Made by a program: the position numbers and the translations under genes. Below, piece after piece: positions 1-7,261 of a DNA stretch of 29,260 bases. Location of the stretch: positions 1 through 29,260 of the IMG/VR virus record IMGVR_UViG_3300035670_000994; one strand, written 5' to 3'. How positions within the stretch are numbered: the first letter of the stretch is position 1; each line of letters begins with the position of its first letter. The notes beneath the pieces were generated by a model. That model did not search any database and was not told the origin of the DNA. It saw only the letters and a list, made by a program, of their open reading frames with translations. The DNA comes from a virus.

Positions 1-2
1 GT

Positions 3-467
3 GTAACATTTACCCAGTCTGGCACCAAGGCTCTTACGGTAGATGAGTATTTCTCAAAGAATAGCTCACTATCAAATATAGACTTTGTTGCAGACAACCT
101 TGTCTCTTCACCACTGGCTGCTAAGAAGCTTTACCAAGATATCAGAAACAGCAGAATGACCTATGGAAAGAATGACTTCTCTCTTGAGGCACTGTACGTA
201 CAGACTTACGATGCTGCTAATGAGCTAATGGCTTGGCTAATGGAGCGTATCACAAAGCCAAGGCTTGCGGTGGCGGTATCAATTTTTTCTAACCCTATGA
301 TACAACTTGGAGACATTGTTTCAATATATTACAAAGATACCAAGACTGGTAGTGATCAGGTAGCACCAGAAAGTGCAAAGTTTGTAGTATATGCAATAGA
401 TCATTCAAAGGATAGAAGTGGTCAGATTCAAAATGTGCTATACCTAAGCGAGGTTCCAAATGTCTAA
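3..467 (+). CDS. Phage tail/baseplate-type structural protein, C-terminal part
   Basis: The reading frame is open from the first complete codon at position 3 to the TAA ending at 467, so about 154 residues of a longer protein are seen and the start lies upstream of the window. The internal ATG at 156 is therefore probably not the start. The segment mixes polar and aromatic residues. Its last third (YYKDTKTGSD, then FVVYAIDHSKD and QNVLYLSEVPNV) reads like the beta-rich end of a minor tail or baseplate protein. I do not recognise a named family. The following gene overlaps its end by 8 bases, which points to translational coupling inside a virion-protein operon. The virion role is inferred from neighbours and composition; the partial status is seen directly. 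Confidence 0.7.
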   Translation, partial: VTFTQSGTKALTVDEYFSKNSSLSNIDFVADNLVSSPLAAKKLYQDIRNSRMTYGKNDFSLEALYVQTYDAANELMAWLMERITKPRLAVAVSIFSNPMIQLGDIVSIYYKDTKTGSDQVAPESAKFVVYAIDHSKDRSGQIQNVLYLSEVPNV

Positions 468-936
468 TGTAACTCCAAACTACCCCAACGCTAAGCCAAA
501 TGTTTACGTAAATAATTTGTCATATGTAAAGCCAGCAACTTCTGACATCATGATTGATACTGCAGACATTCCAATTGAGTTGATGACAAATCTAATCTTT
601 GAAGAGATTGGTGGCCAGGAACTGATAAACATATCAAGAACTGACAATCTTAATGGTCAGTCTGTACTGTACAATCCAATATCTAATATTGATTCTGTTG
701 CAATTAAATTTAATTCAATGACAATGTTGCCATCAGGAGAAACATCAAAAGATATTTTTGGCAAATACCTGATACTTCTTGACTCAAAAATACCAAATCC
801 ATCAGATGCAAATGCTGTTGAGATTGATCCAGAAAGCGGAGAGCTGGTTATTAATCTAACCAATTTGATGGATGATGAGCAGATTGAGGTTCAAATGTTG
901 TCAAGCGTAGAGCTATATAATGATACAATATACTAG
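460..936 (+). CDS. Hypothetical virion-module protein
   Basis: A 158-residue acidic protein starting at an ATG that overlaps the previous gene by 8 bases, with a weak purine stretch (AGCGAGG) before it. There is no signal peptide, membrane segment or cysteine motif. It contains several predicted-looking beta strands (VAIKFNSMTML, KYLILLDSKI, ELVINLTNLM), and the C-terminal half reads like a compact beta domain. It sits between tail-type genes, so a small structural or assembly protein of the tail or adsorption apparatus is the best guess. I do not recognise the family. Being a real gene is well supported by tight packing and uniform codon use. Confidence 0.72.
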   Translation: MSNVTPNYPNAKPNVYVNNLSYVKPATSDIMIDTADIPIELMTNLIFEEIGGQELINISRTDNLNGQSVLYNPISNIDSVAIKFNSMTMLPSGETSKDIFGKYLILLDSKIPNPSDANAVEIDPESGELVINLTNLMDDEQIEVQMLSSVELYNDTIY

Positions 937-944
937 GACAAAAT

Positions 945-2099
945 ATGATTACTAATAACGGCAAAGACATTATGACCAAATATCTGATTGGTCAGGCACC
1001 ATCGTATGCCTCACATATTGCTATTGGATGTGGACCAAAGCCACTTGTTGACGCACCAACAACTGAGCAAAAAGCAGAGTACGTTCAGAAGGACACCCTT
1101 GACTTTGAGATGTTTAGGGTACCAGTAACATCACGAGGATACGTAGATGATGGTGGCGTCTCTAAGGTAGTCCTTACAGCAGAGCTTCCTACTCAGGACA
1201 GGTATGCAATTACCGAGGTTGGTCTATTCTCTCAGGGATCTAATCCTTCTGCAGGTGCATACGACAGTAAACTTTTATACTCCTTTAATGATGATGAGAA
1301 TTGGGAGTATCACTCTGGAGAGACAGCAATGCAGCTACCATCCTATATTGCATCTCTTGGTGATGATGCAACGCCATACAATATCGTTAAAACAGATGAG
1401 GCATTCTTTACTATTGCAGATAACAGAAGCTTTACTAACTTGGATAGAATTGAGAGACATGAAACCCCAAGATTTCTAAATAGCGTTATTCTTATGGATG
1501 GTGCGTCTTCAGATCTGCAGTGGGATGGCTCTCAGCTTGAACCAGCAACTGGTAGTTCTCACATTCACATTACTGGAATTAACACAAACCTTAATAAGAA
1601 TTCTCCACAAGATGAGCTTAGAATGGCATTTTCTGTAGTAAACAGAGTTGCCACATCAAACAACCTTGCCCAGCCTGACTCAGCTAGAATCTTGATTGAG
1701 TTTGCCTCATCAGACGTTCTTGACGGAGAATGGGCACGTATGGAGATTGTGGTAAATGAAATTACTGGGGTAGACCAGACTGGTGATCTTCATGACCTAA
1801 TTAATAATAGATACGTTGTAGTAACCAAGCAGTTACAAGATCTTCACAAGAGTTCTGGATTTACCTGGAGTGCCGTTGACGTAATCAAGGTATACTCTTC
1901 AGTCTACTATGACGGAGCACCTAGCTCTGAGTTCTTTATTGCACTAGATGCTTTGAGACTTGAAAATGTAAAGACAATCAATCCTCTATACGGACTGACA
2001 GGATATTCTGCAGTACAGACAACAGATGGATTGCCAATTATCAAGTATTCCAATACTTCTAATTTGGTAGAATTTAGGTTTGCCATAGGAGTTCAATAA
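945..2099 (+). CDS. Tail fibre / structural protein with tail-collar-like N-terminus
   Basis: A 384-residue protein starting at ATG 945 behind TAGGAC. The N-terminus (ITNNGKDIMTKYLIGQ, then HIAIGCGP around residues 20-30) has the pattern often seen at the start of phage fibre and tail-collar proteins, where the N-terminal domain attaches to the tail and presents a standard fold (VVLTAELPTQDRYAITEVGLFS around residues 68-90). The rest is beta-rich and ends in a segment resembling a carbohydrate-binding or jelly-roll domain (WARMEIVVNEI, then FIALDALRLENV). No enzymatic motif is evident. The stop codon overlaps the ATG of the next gene. A virion protein that helps contact the host is inferred from this N-terminus and the position of the gene. 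Confidence 0.72.
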   Translation: MITNNGKDIMTKYLIGQAPSYASHIAIGCGPKPLVDAPTTEQKAEYVQKDTLDFEMFRVPVTSRGYVDDGGVSKVVLTAELPTQDRYAITEVGLFSQGSNPSAGAYDSKLLYSFNDDENWEYHSGETAMQLPSYIASLGDDATPYNIVKTDEAFFTIADNRSFTNLDRIERHETPRFLNSVILMDGASSDLQWDGSQLEPATGSSHIHITGINTNLNKNSPQDELRMAFSVVNRVATSNNLAQPDSARILIEFASSDVLDGEWARMEIVVNEITGVDQTGDLHDLINNRYVVVTKQLQDLHKSSGFTWSAVDVIKVYSSVYYDGAPSSEFFIALDALRLENVKTINPLYGLTGYSAVQTTDGLPIIKYSNTSNLVEFRFAIGVQ

Positions 2100-2611
2100 T
2101 GGCAAGCATTAAGAAAGTTAAAATTAATAATGATAGCTTGCCACCACTTAATGCTGAAACTGGATCATACCTGCTAAGATATAGAATTGTTTCTGCAGAT
2201 AAAAACAGAGCATCACACTGGTCACCAGTTTACAGCATTGTACCAGACTACACTTACACCTCAAACAACTTTAAAACAGTTTCGTCTTCAGGCGTAATCT
2301 CTGTTACCTGGGATTCTGTAATAAGAAATATTTCTGGCAATCCAGTTGGCAAGGTGCCATCGTATGATGTATGGGTACGCTGGGACGGTACAAATCAGGG
2401 TGAGTGGGTTTTTTATGGATCACAATCAAGCACCTCAATTAGTGTCATTGTTCCATCCAGCTATAGATATTATGACTCAGTAACACAAGATATAGAGACT
2501 TCTGCCACACCACCTACCAAATATACTGTTGAGGTATATGAAGAGATTAATCCTGAAACCAGGATTTCTGAGTTTAAGCTTTACGAAAACAGTTCGCCAC
2601 AGACCATTTAA
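2099..2611 (+). CDS. Fibronectin-III-like virion protein
   Basis: A 170-residue protein whose ATG shares a base with the previous stop (TAATGG), so it is translationally coupled. The pattern YLLRYRIVSADKNRASHWSPVYS near residues 25-47, then VISVTWDSV near 65 and YDVWVRWDG with TSISVIVPSS further on, resembles a fibronectin type III beta-sandwich with its Trp and Tyr core positions. Such domains are common accessory parts of phage tail and fibre proteins and can bind cell-surface glycans weakly. There is no signal peptide. It ends just before a -10 promoter motif at 2615. The fold call is moderate and rests on pattern only; the receptor-binding role is inference. Confidence 0.65.
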   Translation: MASIKKVKINNDSLPPLNAETGSYLLRYRIVSADKNRASHWSPVYSIVPDYTYTSNNFKTVSSSGVISVTWDSVIRNISGNPVGKVPSYDVWVRWDGTNQGEWVFYGSQSSTSISVIVPSSYRYYDSVTQDIETSATPPTKYTVEVYEEINPETRISEFKLYENSSPQTI

Positions 2612-2614
2612 TGG

Positions 2615-2620
2615 TATAAT
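2615..2620 (+). promoter_or_regulatory. Putative extended -10 promoter (TATAAT)
   Basis: TATAAT preceded by TGG, an extended -10 arrangement, lies in the 22-base gap between two virion genes. It is followed by AT, then AGGAGATAACT and the ATG at 2634, so a transcript starting near 2627 would have almost no leader. No good -35 is visible. The wider block GTATAATAT recurs at other gene junctions in this window. Confidence 0.5.
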
Positions 2621-2633
2621 ATAGGAGATAACT

Positions 2634-3077
2634 ATGGCTAGAATACCTACACCAACACGAGGGCAACCACTAGACGTTGCCTATATCTATCAGATTGTTG
2701 AGGCAATTAATGAGATTGCTCAGCAAACATCTTCTGCTACCTATAAGTATGCGTCTGTAGATACTTCTGCTGGAACTCAAAATATGATGGCAACTGAAAC
2801 CAAAATGGTTGCAGGATACTCTGATGTATACTCTACCCAAACCGCAGTAACGCCAGGAACGTCAAAGTCATTCTCGTACTCGTTTAAAGGCGAGTATAAG
2901 TATCCACCAGTTGTAACCGCAACTCCAGTTATCATTGACGGAACTTCTGCAGGACAAGATATTTCAGTAATTATTACCAGTACGACCACTAACCGTGTTG
3001 ACGGTATTGTTACATTCAATAGCTCAGGAAACCTTGCAGTTAGAGTAAACATTATAGCCATGGGTGTTCCAAACTAG
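2634..3077 (+). CDS. Hypothetical virion protein, fibre-tip-like
   Basis: A 147-residue protein with ATG 2634 preceded by the strong ribosome binding site AGGAG. The N-terminal 35 residues (LDVAYIYQIVEAINEIAQQ) look helical and could trimerise or dock. The rest is a Thr/Ser/Val-rich beta domain, with SFSYSFKGEYKYPPVVTATPVI near residues 80-101 and ending AVRVNIIAMGVPN. The layout of a short helix followed by a small beta domain ending in a hydrophobic strand is common in the last virion protein of actinophage tail operons and in trimeric fibre tips. I cannot name the family. It is the last clear structural gene before the DNA-binding protein at 3082. Confidence 0.65.
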   Translation: MARIPTPTRGQPLDVAYIYQIVEAINEIAQQTSSATYKYASVDTSAGTQNMMATETKMVAGYSDVYSTQTAVTPGTSKSFSYSFKGEYKYPPVVTATPVIIDGTSAGQDISVIITSTTTNRVDGIVTFNSSGNLAVRVNIIAMGVPN

Positions 3078-3081
3078 TATC

Positions 3082-3624
3082 ATGGCTACTCGCAAAGGCA
3101 GCATTGAGGCTGAGGAATATAACTCTGCACCAATTATTCCTGGCAGCAAAAAGGTTTGGTTTCTTAATGGTGACCTTGTCAGAGTGCATCATCTAAACAA
3201 GTCTAATGGAATTATGTCTGTATACAACATTATCAAAGATCAGATTGAAAGCTGTCTTGTTACTGATTTTAAAAAGAACAGAGAGAAGGCTTATACTGTT
3301 GGAGAAACTGCACAATTGGTCAATAGACACAAAAAGTATATGCCAAGTTTAATGAAGCGTGGAATTATCCCACATCCTACTGGCTCTCAAAAGGGTGGGG
3401 CTACAGGGTGGCAGGTAAGAAGTTATTATTCACAGTCGCAAGTTTACGAAATTCGTGATATACTAGCTTCCTATCACATTGGTAGGCCACGCAATGATGG
3501 ACTTATTACAAATGATATGACTCCTACACGTCAAGAGTTGACAAGAAGGATGGGTGATGGTATACTGACTTATACCAGAACTGAAGATGGTAGATTCATT
3601 CCAGTGTGGTCTGAATCAATTTAA
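3082..3624 (+). CDS. MerR-like helix-turn-helix DNA-binding protein
   Basis: About 180 residues from ATG 3082. A GTG at 3064 is also in frame but overlaps the previous gene and has no better ribosome site. Residues about 70-130 fit a winged-helix/MerR-like DNA-binding domain: AYTVGETAQLVNRHKKYM, a turn with RGIIPHPTG, a Gly-rich wing, then YSQSQVYEIRDIL, which matches the helix after the wing. No effector domain is evident. The protein sits exactly between the virion module and the replication module, and a near-consensus promoter lies within its own 3' end (3538-3566). A regulator of the switch between the two modules is plausible, though MerR-like folds also serve in excisionases and in packaging. 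Confidence 0.65.
   Translation: MATRKGSIEAEEYNSAPIIPGSKKVWFLNGDLVRVHHLNKSNGIMSVYNIIKDQIESCLVTDFKKNREKAYTVGETAQLVNRHKKYMPSLMKRGIIPHPTGSQKGGATGWQVRSYYSQSQVYEIRDILASYHIGRPRNDGLITNDMTPTRQELTRRMGDGILTYTRTEDGRFIPVWSESI
3538..3566 (+). promoter_or_regulatory. Near-consensus sigma70-type promoter for the replication operon
   Basis: TTGACA at 3538-3543 and TATACT at 3561-3566 are separated by exactly 17 bases, and the -10 is preceded by TGG (extended -10). The predicted start is near 3573, inside the end of the MerR-like gene and about 65 bases before the ATG at 3641. A perfect -35, a 5/6 -10 and ideal spacing make this one of the two best promoters in the window. The position suggests it launches the replication genes independently of the virion operon. 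Confidence 0.7.
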
Positions 3625-3640
3625 TAGAAAGAAAACGGGT

Positions 3641-3850
3641 ATGGAAAACGAAAACACTAGAGTCAAGGTTGGTCTTGGTTATACTCTTAACCTGGGTAAC
3701 TTCCAGTCGCTACGTATTGACCTTGAGGTCTCTGATAACAAGCGTGATGGAGAAAACACCAATGAAGCGTTTGACAGGGTTTATTCCTTCGTAGAGGATA
3801 GACTAGCAGAGAAGATCAAGGAAGCCTCAGCGGAGATTGAGAGCAAGTAA
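3641..3850 (+). CDS. Small hypothetical acidic protein at head of replication operon
   Basis: A 69-residue protein starting at ATG 3641, chosen over the upstream in-frame start at 3587 because that start would overlap the preceding gene by 38 bases and AGAAAG lies at ribosome-site distance before 3641. The first half (RVKVGLGYTLNLGNFQSLRIDLEV) looks like two or three beta strands. The second half (AFDRVYSFVEDRLAEKIKEASAEIE) is a charged amphipathic helix. It is the first gene after the promoter at 3538. Its TAA overlaps the next ATG (TAATGG). No family recognised; a small DNA-replication accessory factor is only a positional guess. Confidence 0.7.
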   Translation: MENENTRVKVGLGYTLNLGNFQSLRIDLEVSDNKRDGENTNEAFDRVYSFVEDRLAEKIKEASAEIESK

Positions 3851-4158
3851 TGGCAGATCGCAAGGAGCGTTTTGCCTTGCTAAGTCGTTACAGTAAGCTA
3901 CATACTGCAAGGTATGAGGCAAAACCGCAATTAAACTTAAATGTAGAGCAGTGGGCTGCAGACGCTCTTGTAGAATCTTATGGTTTACAAGAGTGCTACG
4001 ACCTGCTAGAATATTACTTTGAGGTAGCACAATCTCCCAATTGGAAGTATTTTGCCAACTACGCTCATGACATTATTGATCGTAGAGAACAGTATAAACA
4101 AGATCTGCTCGAAAGAAAGCAGCGTAGAGAACTAGCAAAGAAGTGGTTAAGTGAGTAA
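3850..4158 (+). CDS. Small helical protein preceding the helicase
   Basis: A 102-residue, mostly alpha-helical, highly charged protein. It starts at an ATG overlapping the previous stop by one base, and the helicase starts inside its last codons (8-base overlap). Trp and Tyr residues are spread through helices such as WAADALVESYGLQECYDLLEYYFEV (residues about 36-60), and a basic C-terminal helix (LLERKQRRELAKKWL) follows. Coupling to a DnaB-like helicase makes a helicase loader or helicase partner an attractive guess, because small helical proteins in this slot often have that job. No sequence motif proves it; there is no Walker motif, unlike DnaC. Confidence 0.65.
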   Translation: MADRKERFALLSRYSKLHTARYEAKPQLNLNVEQWAADALVESYGLQECYDLLEYYFEVAQSPNWKYFANYAHDIIDRREQYKQDLLERKQRRELAKKWLSE

Positions 4159-5371
4159 TACAGAGTCAAAGCTAATTTCGGCAGTGCTTAAAGACAAGCA
4201 GGTGCATGTCTTACTACAAGCTAACGTAGACAACATTCTCACTACCCACAACGATGTTTGGCAGTTTATACGTAGATACTTTGAAACAAACCAGACTGCA
4301 CCACCAGTAGATTTGGTAGTAGATAAGTTTCGTGACTTTACTCCAGAAGAGGGTGTTGGTGCAACTAAGTATCACCTAGAAGAGCTACAGCACGAGTATA
4401 TGAACAATGCTCTAAAAGATGTGTTGCGTTCTGCAGCTGCCGATGTTCAGGCAGACAAGGCAACCAACGCACTTGAGATGCTTATCTCTAAGACTGCAGA
4501 GCTAAAGAAGAACTCGTCAGCTATCCGTGACATTGATGTTACAGATCTTGAGTCTGCTGTTGCATACTATGAAAATGCTCAGCGTATGGCAGAGCTAGGC
4601 ACACAAGGAATTAAAACTGGTCTACCAGGGTTTGATGACTACTTGCCAGCAGGAATTATGCCAGGACAGCTTGGAGTATTTTTAGCCTATCCAGGTATTG
4701 GAAAATCTTGGCTAAGCCTTTATTTCGCCGTACAGGCCTGGAAACAGGGCAAGTCTCCAATGGTGGTTAGCCTTGAGATGAGCGAGACTGAGGTCCGTAA
4801 CCGTGTATTTACAATCATGGGTGAGGGTCTTTGGTCACACCGCAAACTATCTTCTGGGCAGATTGAGATTGATGACCTAAAGCGTTGGCACCAGTCTAAG
4901 CTACAGGGTAAGCCAGAGTTCCACATTATCTCTAATGATTCTGGTGGAGAAGTAACACCATCTGTGCTACGTGGCAAGATTGATCAGTACAAGCCAGACT
5001 TTGTCATTGTTGATTATCTACAGCTGATGTCTCCAAACCAAAAGGCTGACAATGAGACGGTACGTATGAAGAACTTGTCTCGTGAACTAAAGCTGATGGC
5101 AATTTCAGAAGAGATACCAATCATAGCTATCTCCTCAGCGACTCCAGATGACGTTACAAAGCTAGATACTGTTCCTACCTTGGGTCAGACTGCCTGGAGC
5201 CGTCAGATCGCATATGACGCTGACTGGGTAATGGCATTGGGACGTGGACCAAACTCTGATGTAATTGAGTGTGTATTTAGAAAGAACCGTAACGGATTTA
5301 TGGGAGAATTCTTTGTACAGGTTGATTTTGATAAAGGCTGGTATAAATACAGGGATTTGCAAGATAGCTAG
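4151..5371 (+). CDS. DnaB-like replicative DNA helicase
   Basis: A 406-residue protein starting at GTG 4151. Residues about 1-120 form a helical N-terminal region. Residues about 155-400 are the RecA-fold motor: P-loop AYPGIGKS (residues 179-186, Lys185; the usual first Gly is Ala), the SLEMSE motif (207-212) typical of DnaB-family helicases, Walker B FVIVDYLQLM (about 277-286) and the C-terminal RKNRNG arginine-finger region. It would form a hexamer that unwinds the fork 5' to 3' and recruits the primase encoded two genes later. At 406 residues it is slightly shorter than bacterial DnaB (about 450-470), as is usual in phages. Family identification is firm. Confidence 0.93.
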   Translation: MSNTESKLISAVLKDKQVHVLLQANVDNILTTHNDVWQFIRRYFETNQTAPPVDLVVDKFRDFTPEEGVGATKYHLEELQHEYMNNALKDVLRSAAADVQADKATNALEMLISKTAELKKNSSAIRDIDVTDLESAVAYYENAQRMAELGTQGIKTGLPGFDDYLPAGIMPGQLGVFLAYPGIGKSWLSLYFAVQAWKQGKSPMVVSLEMSETEVRNRVFTIMGEGLWSHRKLSSGQIEIDDLKRWHQSKLQGKPEFHIISNDSGGEVTPSVLRGKIDQYKPDFVIVDYLQLMSPNQKADNETVRMKNLSRELKLMAISEEIPIIAISSATPDDVTKLDTVPTLGQTAWSRQIAYDADWVMALGRGPNSDVIECVFRKNRNGFMGEFFVQVDFDKGWYKYRDLQDS

Positions 5372-5377
5372 TATAAT
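5372..5377 (+). promoter_or_regulatory. Putative -10 element of a leaderless transcript
   Basis: TATAAT begins right after the helicase stop codon, within GTATAATAG. The A of the next ATG (5384) is 7 bases past the last base of the hexamer, where transcription would be expected to start, so the mRNA would be leaderless. There is no convincing -35. The same spacing occurs at 11967 and 24955. Confidence 0.5.
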
Positions 5378-5383
5378 AGATGC

Positions 5384-5728
5384 ATGAATACGCTTCACCA
5401 CAAGCCTATCAAAATGTTTCAACTAGATGGGCAAATACATGATGATGCAGCTATTGGAAGACTCAAGCAAGAGTATCTCAGGTTGCTGGCATCAGAGATG
5501 AGGTTGAATGGCTATGTCCCAAGACTAGACATTGATCCAGATTTTACGATACAATTTAATAAGGTAACAGAATATTTTGAATTTAAATTAACAACATATG
5601 GCGTTTACGTAGGGAAAAAGAAAAGCGAATGGATATTAGGAATAGACGGAATAATGGTGGTAGCTACTCAAGCGAACAAATCAAGCGAGTTCTTTCAGGC
5701 ACAGGAATCGCAATTCAGGGCGAAGTAG
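5384..5728 (+). CDS. Hypothetical protein overlapping the primase gene
   Basis: A 114-residue protein starting at ATG 5384 with no Shine-Dalgarno sequence but a -10 hexamer 7 bases upstream, which suits a leaderless start. It has an N-terminal helix (RLKQEYLRLLASEMRLNGY, about residues 27-45) followed by beta strands (FTIQFNKVTEYFEFKLTTYGVYV). No family motif is evident. Its last 100 bases overlap the primase gene in another frame, so its C-terminal tail (about residues 82-114) is constrained by, or accidental to, the primase N-terminus. It is probably real because of its position and its own promoter. Function unknown; its place between helicase and primase suggests replication. Confidence 0.62.
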   Translation: MNTLHHKPIKMFQLDGQIHDDAAIGRLKQEYLRLLASEMRLNGYVPRLDIDPDFTIQFNKVTEYFEFKLTTYGVYVGKKKSEWILGIDGIMVVATQANKSSEFFQAQESQFRAK

Positions 5729-6573
5729 ATACTGACTACCTAATCTATTGTCCATATCACCCAAACCACAGAACCCCTGCTGGTGAAATTGACAAGAACA
5801 ATGGCACATTCTTTTGCTTCTCTTGTCACCATGTTGCTGACCTAATAGAATTTGTGATGCACACAAGTGGCAGAAGCTACTTTGAGTCAATTAGATTTAT
5901 TAAGACAAAAGAGGTTGCCACTAATCTAGAGCAAGAGATTGGCAAAAAGCTTATCCAGGAACCTGAGTATGTCAGATTTGATGAGGTGCTTCTTAAAAGA
6001 CTAAATCAGCAAGCATTGGATTCTCACCGTGCTAAGTCATATTTTGCAGGCAGATCAATCTCTGAAGACTCTATGAAAAAGTTTGGCCTAGGATTCTCTG
6101 AAAAGCAAGACATGGTAACTGTCCCAGTTCATGCACCAGATGGAATGCCACTAGGTTTTGTTGGACGCTCAATTGAGGGCAAGGACTTTAAAAATACCCC
6201 TGGACTACCAAAAGCAAAAACTTTATTCAATTTGCATCGTGTTAAGACATCAAGTTCTATTTATGTGGTAGAATCTTCTTTCGATGCAATTCGTTTGGAT
6301 CAGTGTGGTCTGCCAGCGGTAGCTACATTGGGATCAAATGTATCCAACATACAAATAGACTTGCTAAAGAAATACTTCAACAATATCTATGTTATTGCTG
6401 ATAATGATGAAGCAGGAAGAAACATGCTAACCAGAATTAGAGATAAGGCTGGCTCTCGTGTATCTGAAATAAAACTAAATAGTCAATATAAAGATATTGG
6501 CGATATGCCAGATGATGAGATTCGCTCTTTGCAAGTTTCATTTGACAACACTATCGCCAGCATGTTACAATAA
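5629..6573 (+). CDS. DnaG-like DNA primase
   Basis: A 314-residue protein that makes RNA primers at the fork. The N-terminal zinc-binding domain is a CHC2-type ribbon with Cys41, His44, Cys63 and Cys66 (CPYH, then CFSC). A catalytic core with a Toprim domain follows: the acidic IYVVESSFDAIRL strand (about residues 210-222), LPAVATLGSNVS, and IADNDEAGR (about 256-264), which binds metal. It is shorter than bacterial DnaG (about 580) and lacks an obvious helicase-binding C-terminal domain, as in many phage primases. The start is ATG 5629 behind AGGGAAAAAG; the next usable starts would cut the conserved YSSEQIKRVL segment. The gene overlaps the previous one by 100 bases. Confidence 0.92.
   Translation: MDIRNRRNNGGSYSSEQIKRVLSGTGIAIQGEVDTDYLIYCPYHPNHRTPAGEIDKNNGTFFCFSCHHVADLIEFVMHTSGRSYFESIRFIKTKEVATNLEQEIGKKLIQEPEYVRFDEVLLKRLNQQALDSHRAKSYFAGRSISEDSMKKFGLGFSEKQDMVTVPVHAPDGMPLGFVGRSIEGKDFKNTPGLPKAKTLFNLHRVKTSSSIYVVESSFDAIRLDQCGLPAVATLGSNVSNIQIDLLKKYFNNIYVIADNDEAGRNMLTRIRDKAGSRVSEIKLNSQYKDIGDMPDDEIRSLQVSFDNTIASMLQ
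6542..6571 (+). promoter_or_regulatory. Putative sigma70-type promoter for the ssDNA-binding protein gene
   Basis: TTGACA at 6542-6547 and TACAAT at 6566-6571, 18 bases apart, the latter preceded by TGT (extended -10), lie in the end of the primase gene. The predicted start near 6578 gives a roughly 20-base leader carrying AGGAG before the ATG at 6598. Extra transcription of a protein needed in large amounts makes biological sense. Confidence 0.6.
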
Positions 6574-6597
6574 AACACCAAAACCAATAGGAGAAAA

Positions 6598-7251
6598 ATG
6601 GGAGTAATCAAAGGGCTAAAAGATATCAACGCACTACTTGATAAGCCAAAATATGAATCAACTGGTACTAAGGTACGCTGGGTAAAGCTTGCAGACGGAC
6701 AGTCTGCTCGTGTTCGCTTTGTAGAAGAGCTAGACTCTGAGTCTGCTCACTATGATGCTGCTCGTGGTCTATCTGTTGTCATTGCACAACACACTAACCC
6801 AAAGGATTACAAGCGTATGGCAGCATGTACTCAGGAAACTGAGGGTCGTTGCTTCGCTTGTGAGATGGCTCGTAAGGAGCCAAAGGCAGGGTGGCGTTCA
6901 AAGCTACGCTTCTACTGCAACGTGATTATTGATGACGGCACTGAGGATCCATATGTTGCTGTATGGTCACAGGGTGTCAGCAAGCAGTCTGCATTCAACA
7001 CTATTCGTGAGTATGCACTAGAGACTGGCAGCATCTCTAATCTAGAGTGGAAGCTAAAGCGTAACGGTCAGGGAACTGAGACCAACTACACCCTACTTCC
7101 AACTAAGCCAGACTCTGAGCCATTTGCATGGCCTGAGCTTGAGCTATTCAACCTAGAGAAGGTTGTTCGTGAGGTGCCATATCCAGAGCAGGAAGCTTTC
7201 TACTTTGGCTTTGACACCCCATCTGTTACTTCTACCAACATTGACTGGTAG
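6598..7251 (+). CDS. T4 gp32-like single-stranded DNA-binding protein
   Basis: A 217-residue protein starting at ATG 6598 behind a good AGGAG site. It matches the T4 gp32 class: a short basic N-terminus, then a core with a zinc site formed by His65, Cys77, Cys85 and Cys88 (H-x11-C-x7-C-x2-C). This spacing is close to that of T4 gp32 (His64, Cys77, Cys87, Cys90). The core continues with SKLRFYCNVII and WSQGVSKQS, and the C-terminal part is acidic and aromatic. It would coat single-stranded DNA at the fork and during recombination and coordinate polymerase, helicase and recombinase. It has its own putative promoter. Shorter than T4 gp32 (301 residues), mainly lacking a long acidic tail. Confidence 0.88.
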   Translation: MGVIKGLKDINALLDKPKYESTGTKVRWVKLADGQSARVRFVEELDSESAHYDAARGLSVVIAQHTNPKDYKRMAACTQETEGRCFACEMARKEPKAGWRSKLRFYCNVIIDDGTEDPYVAVWSQGVSKQSAFNTIREYALETGSISNLEWKLKRNGQGTETNYTLLPTKPDSEPFAWPELELFNLEKVVREVPYPEQEAFYFGFDTPSVTSTNIDW

Positions 7252-7261
7252 GAGATAAAAC

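Noticed and set aside
916-921. TATAAT near the end of the gene at 460-936 as a promoter
   Set aside because: It lies in coding sequence, has no -35, and lacks the shared block seen at other junctions.
1204-1479. 91-codon + strand frame inside the fibre gene
   Set aside because: Out-of-frame shadow with no ribosome site and atypical residues.
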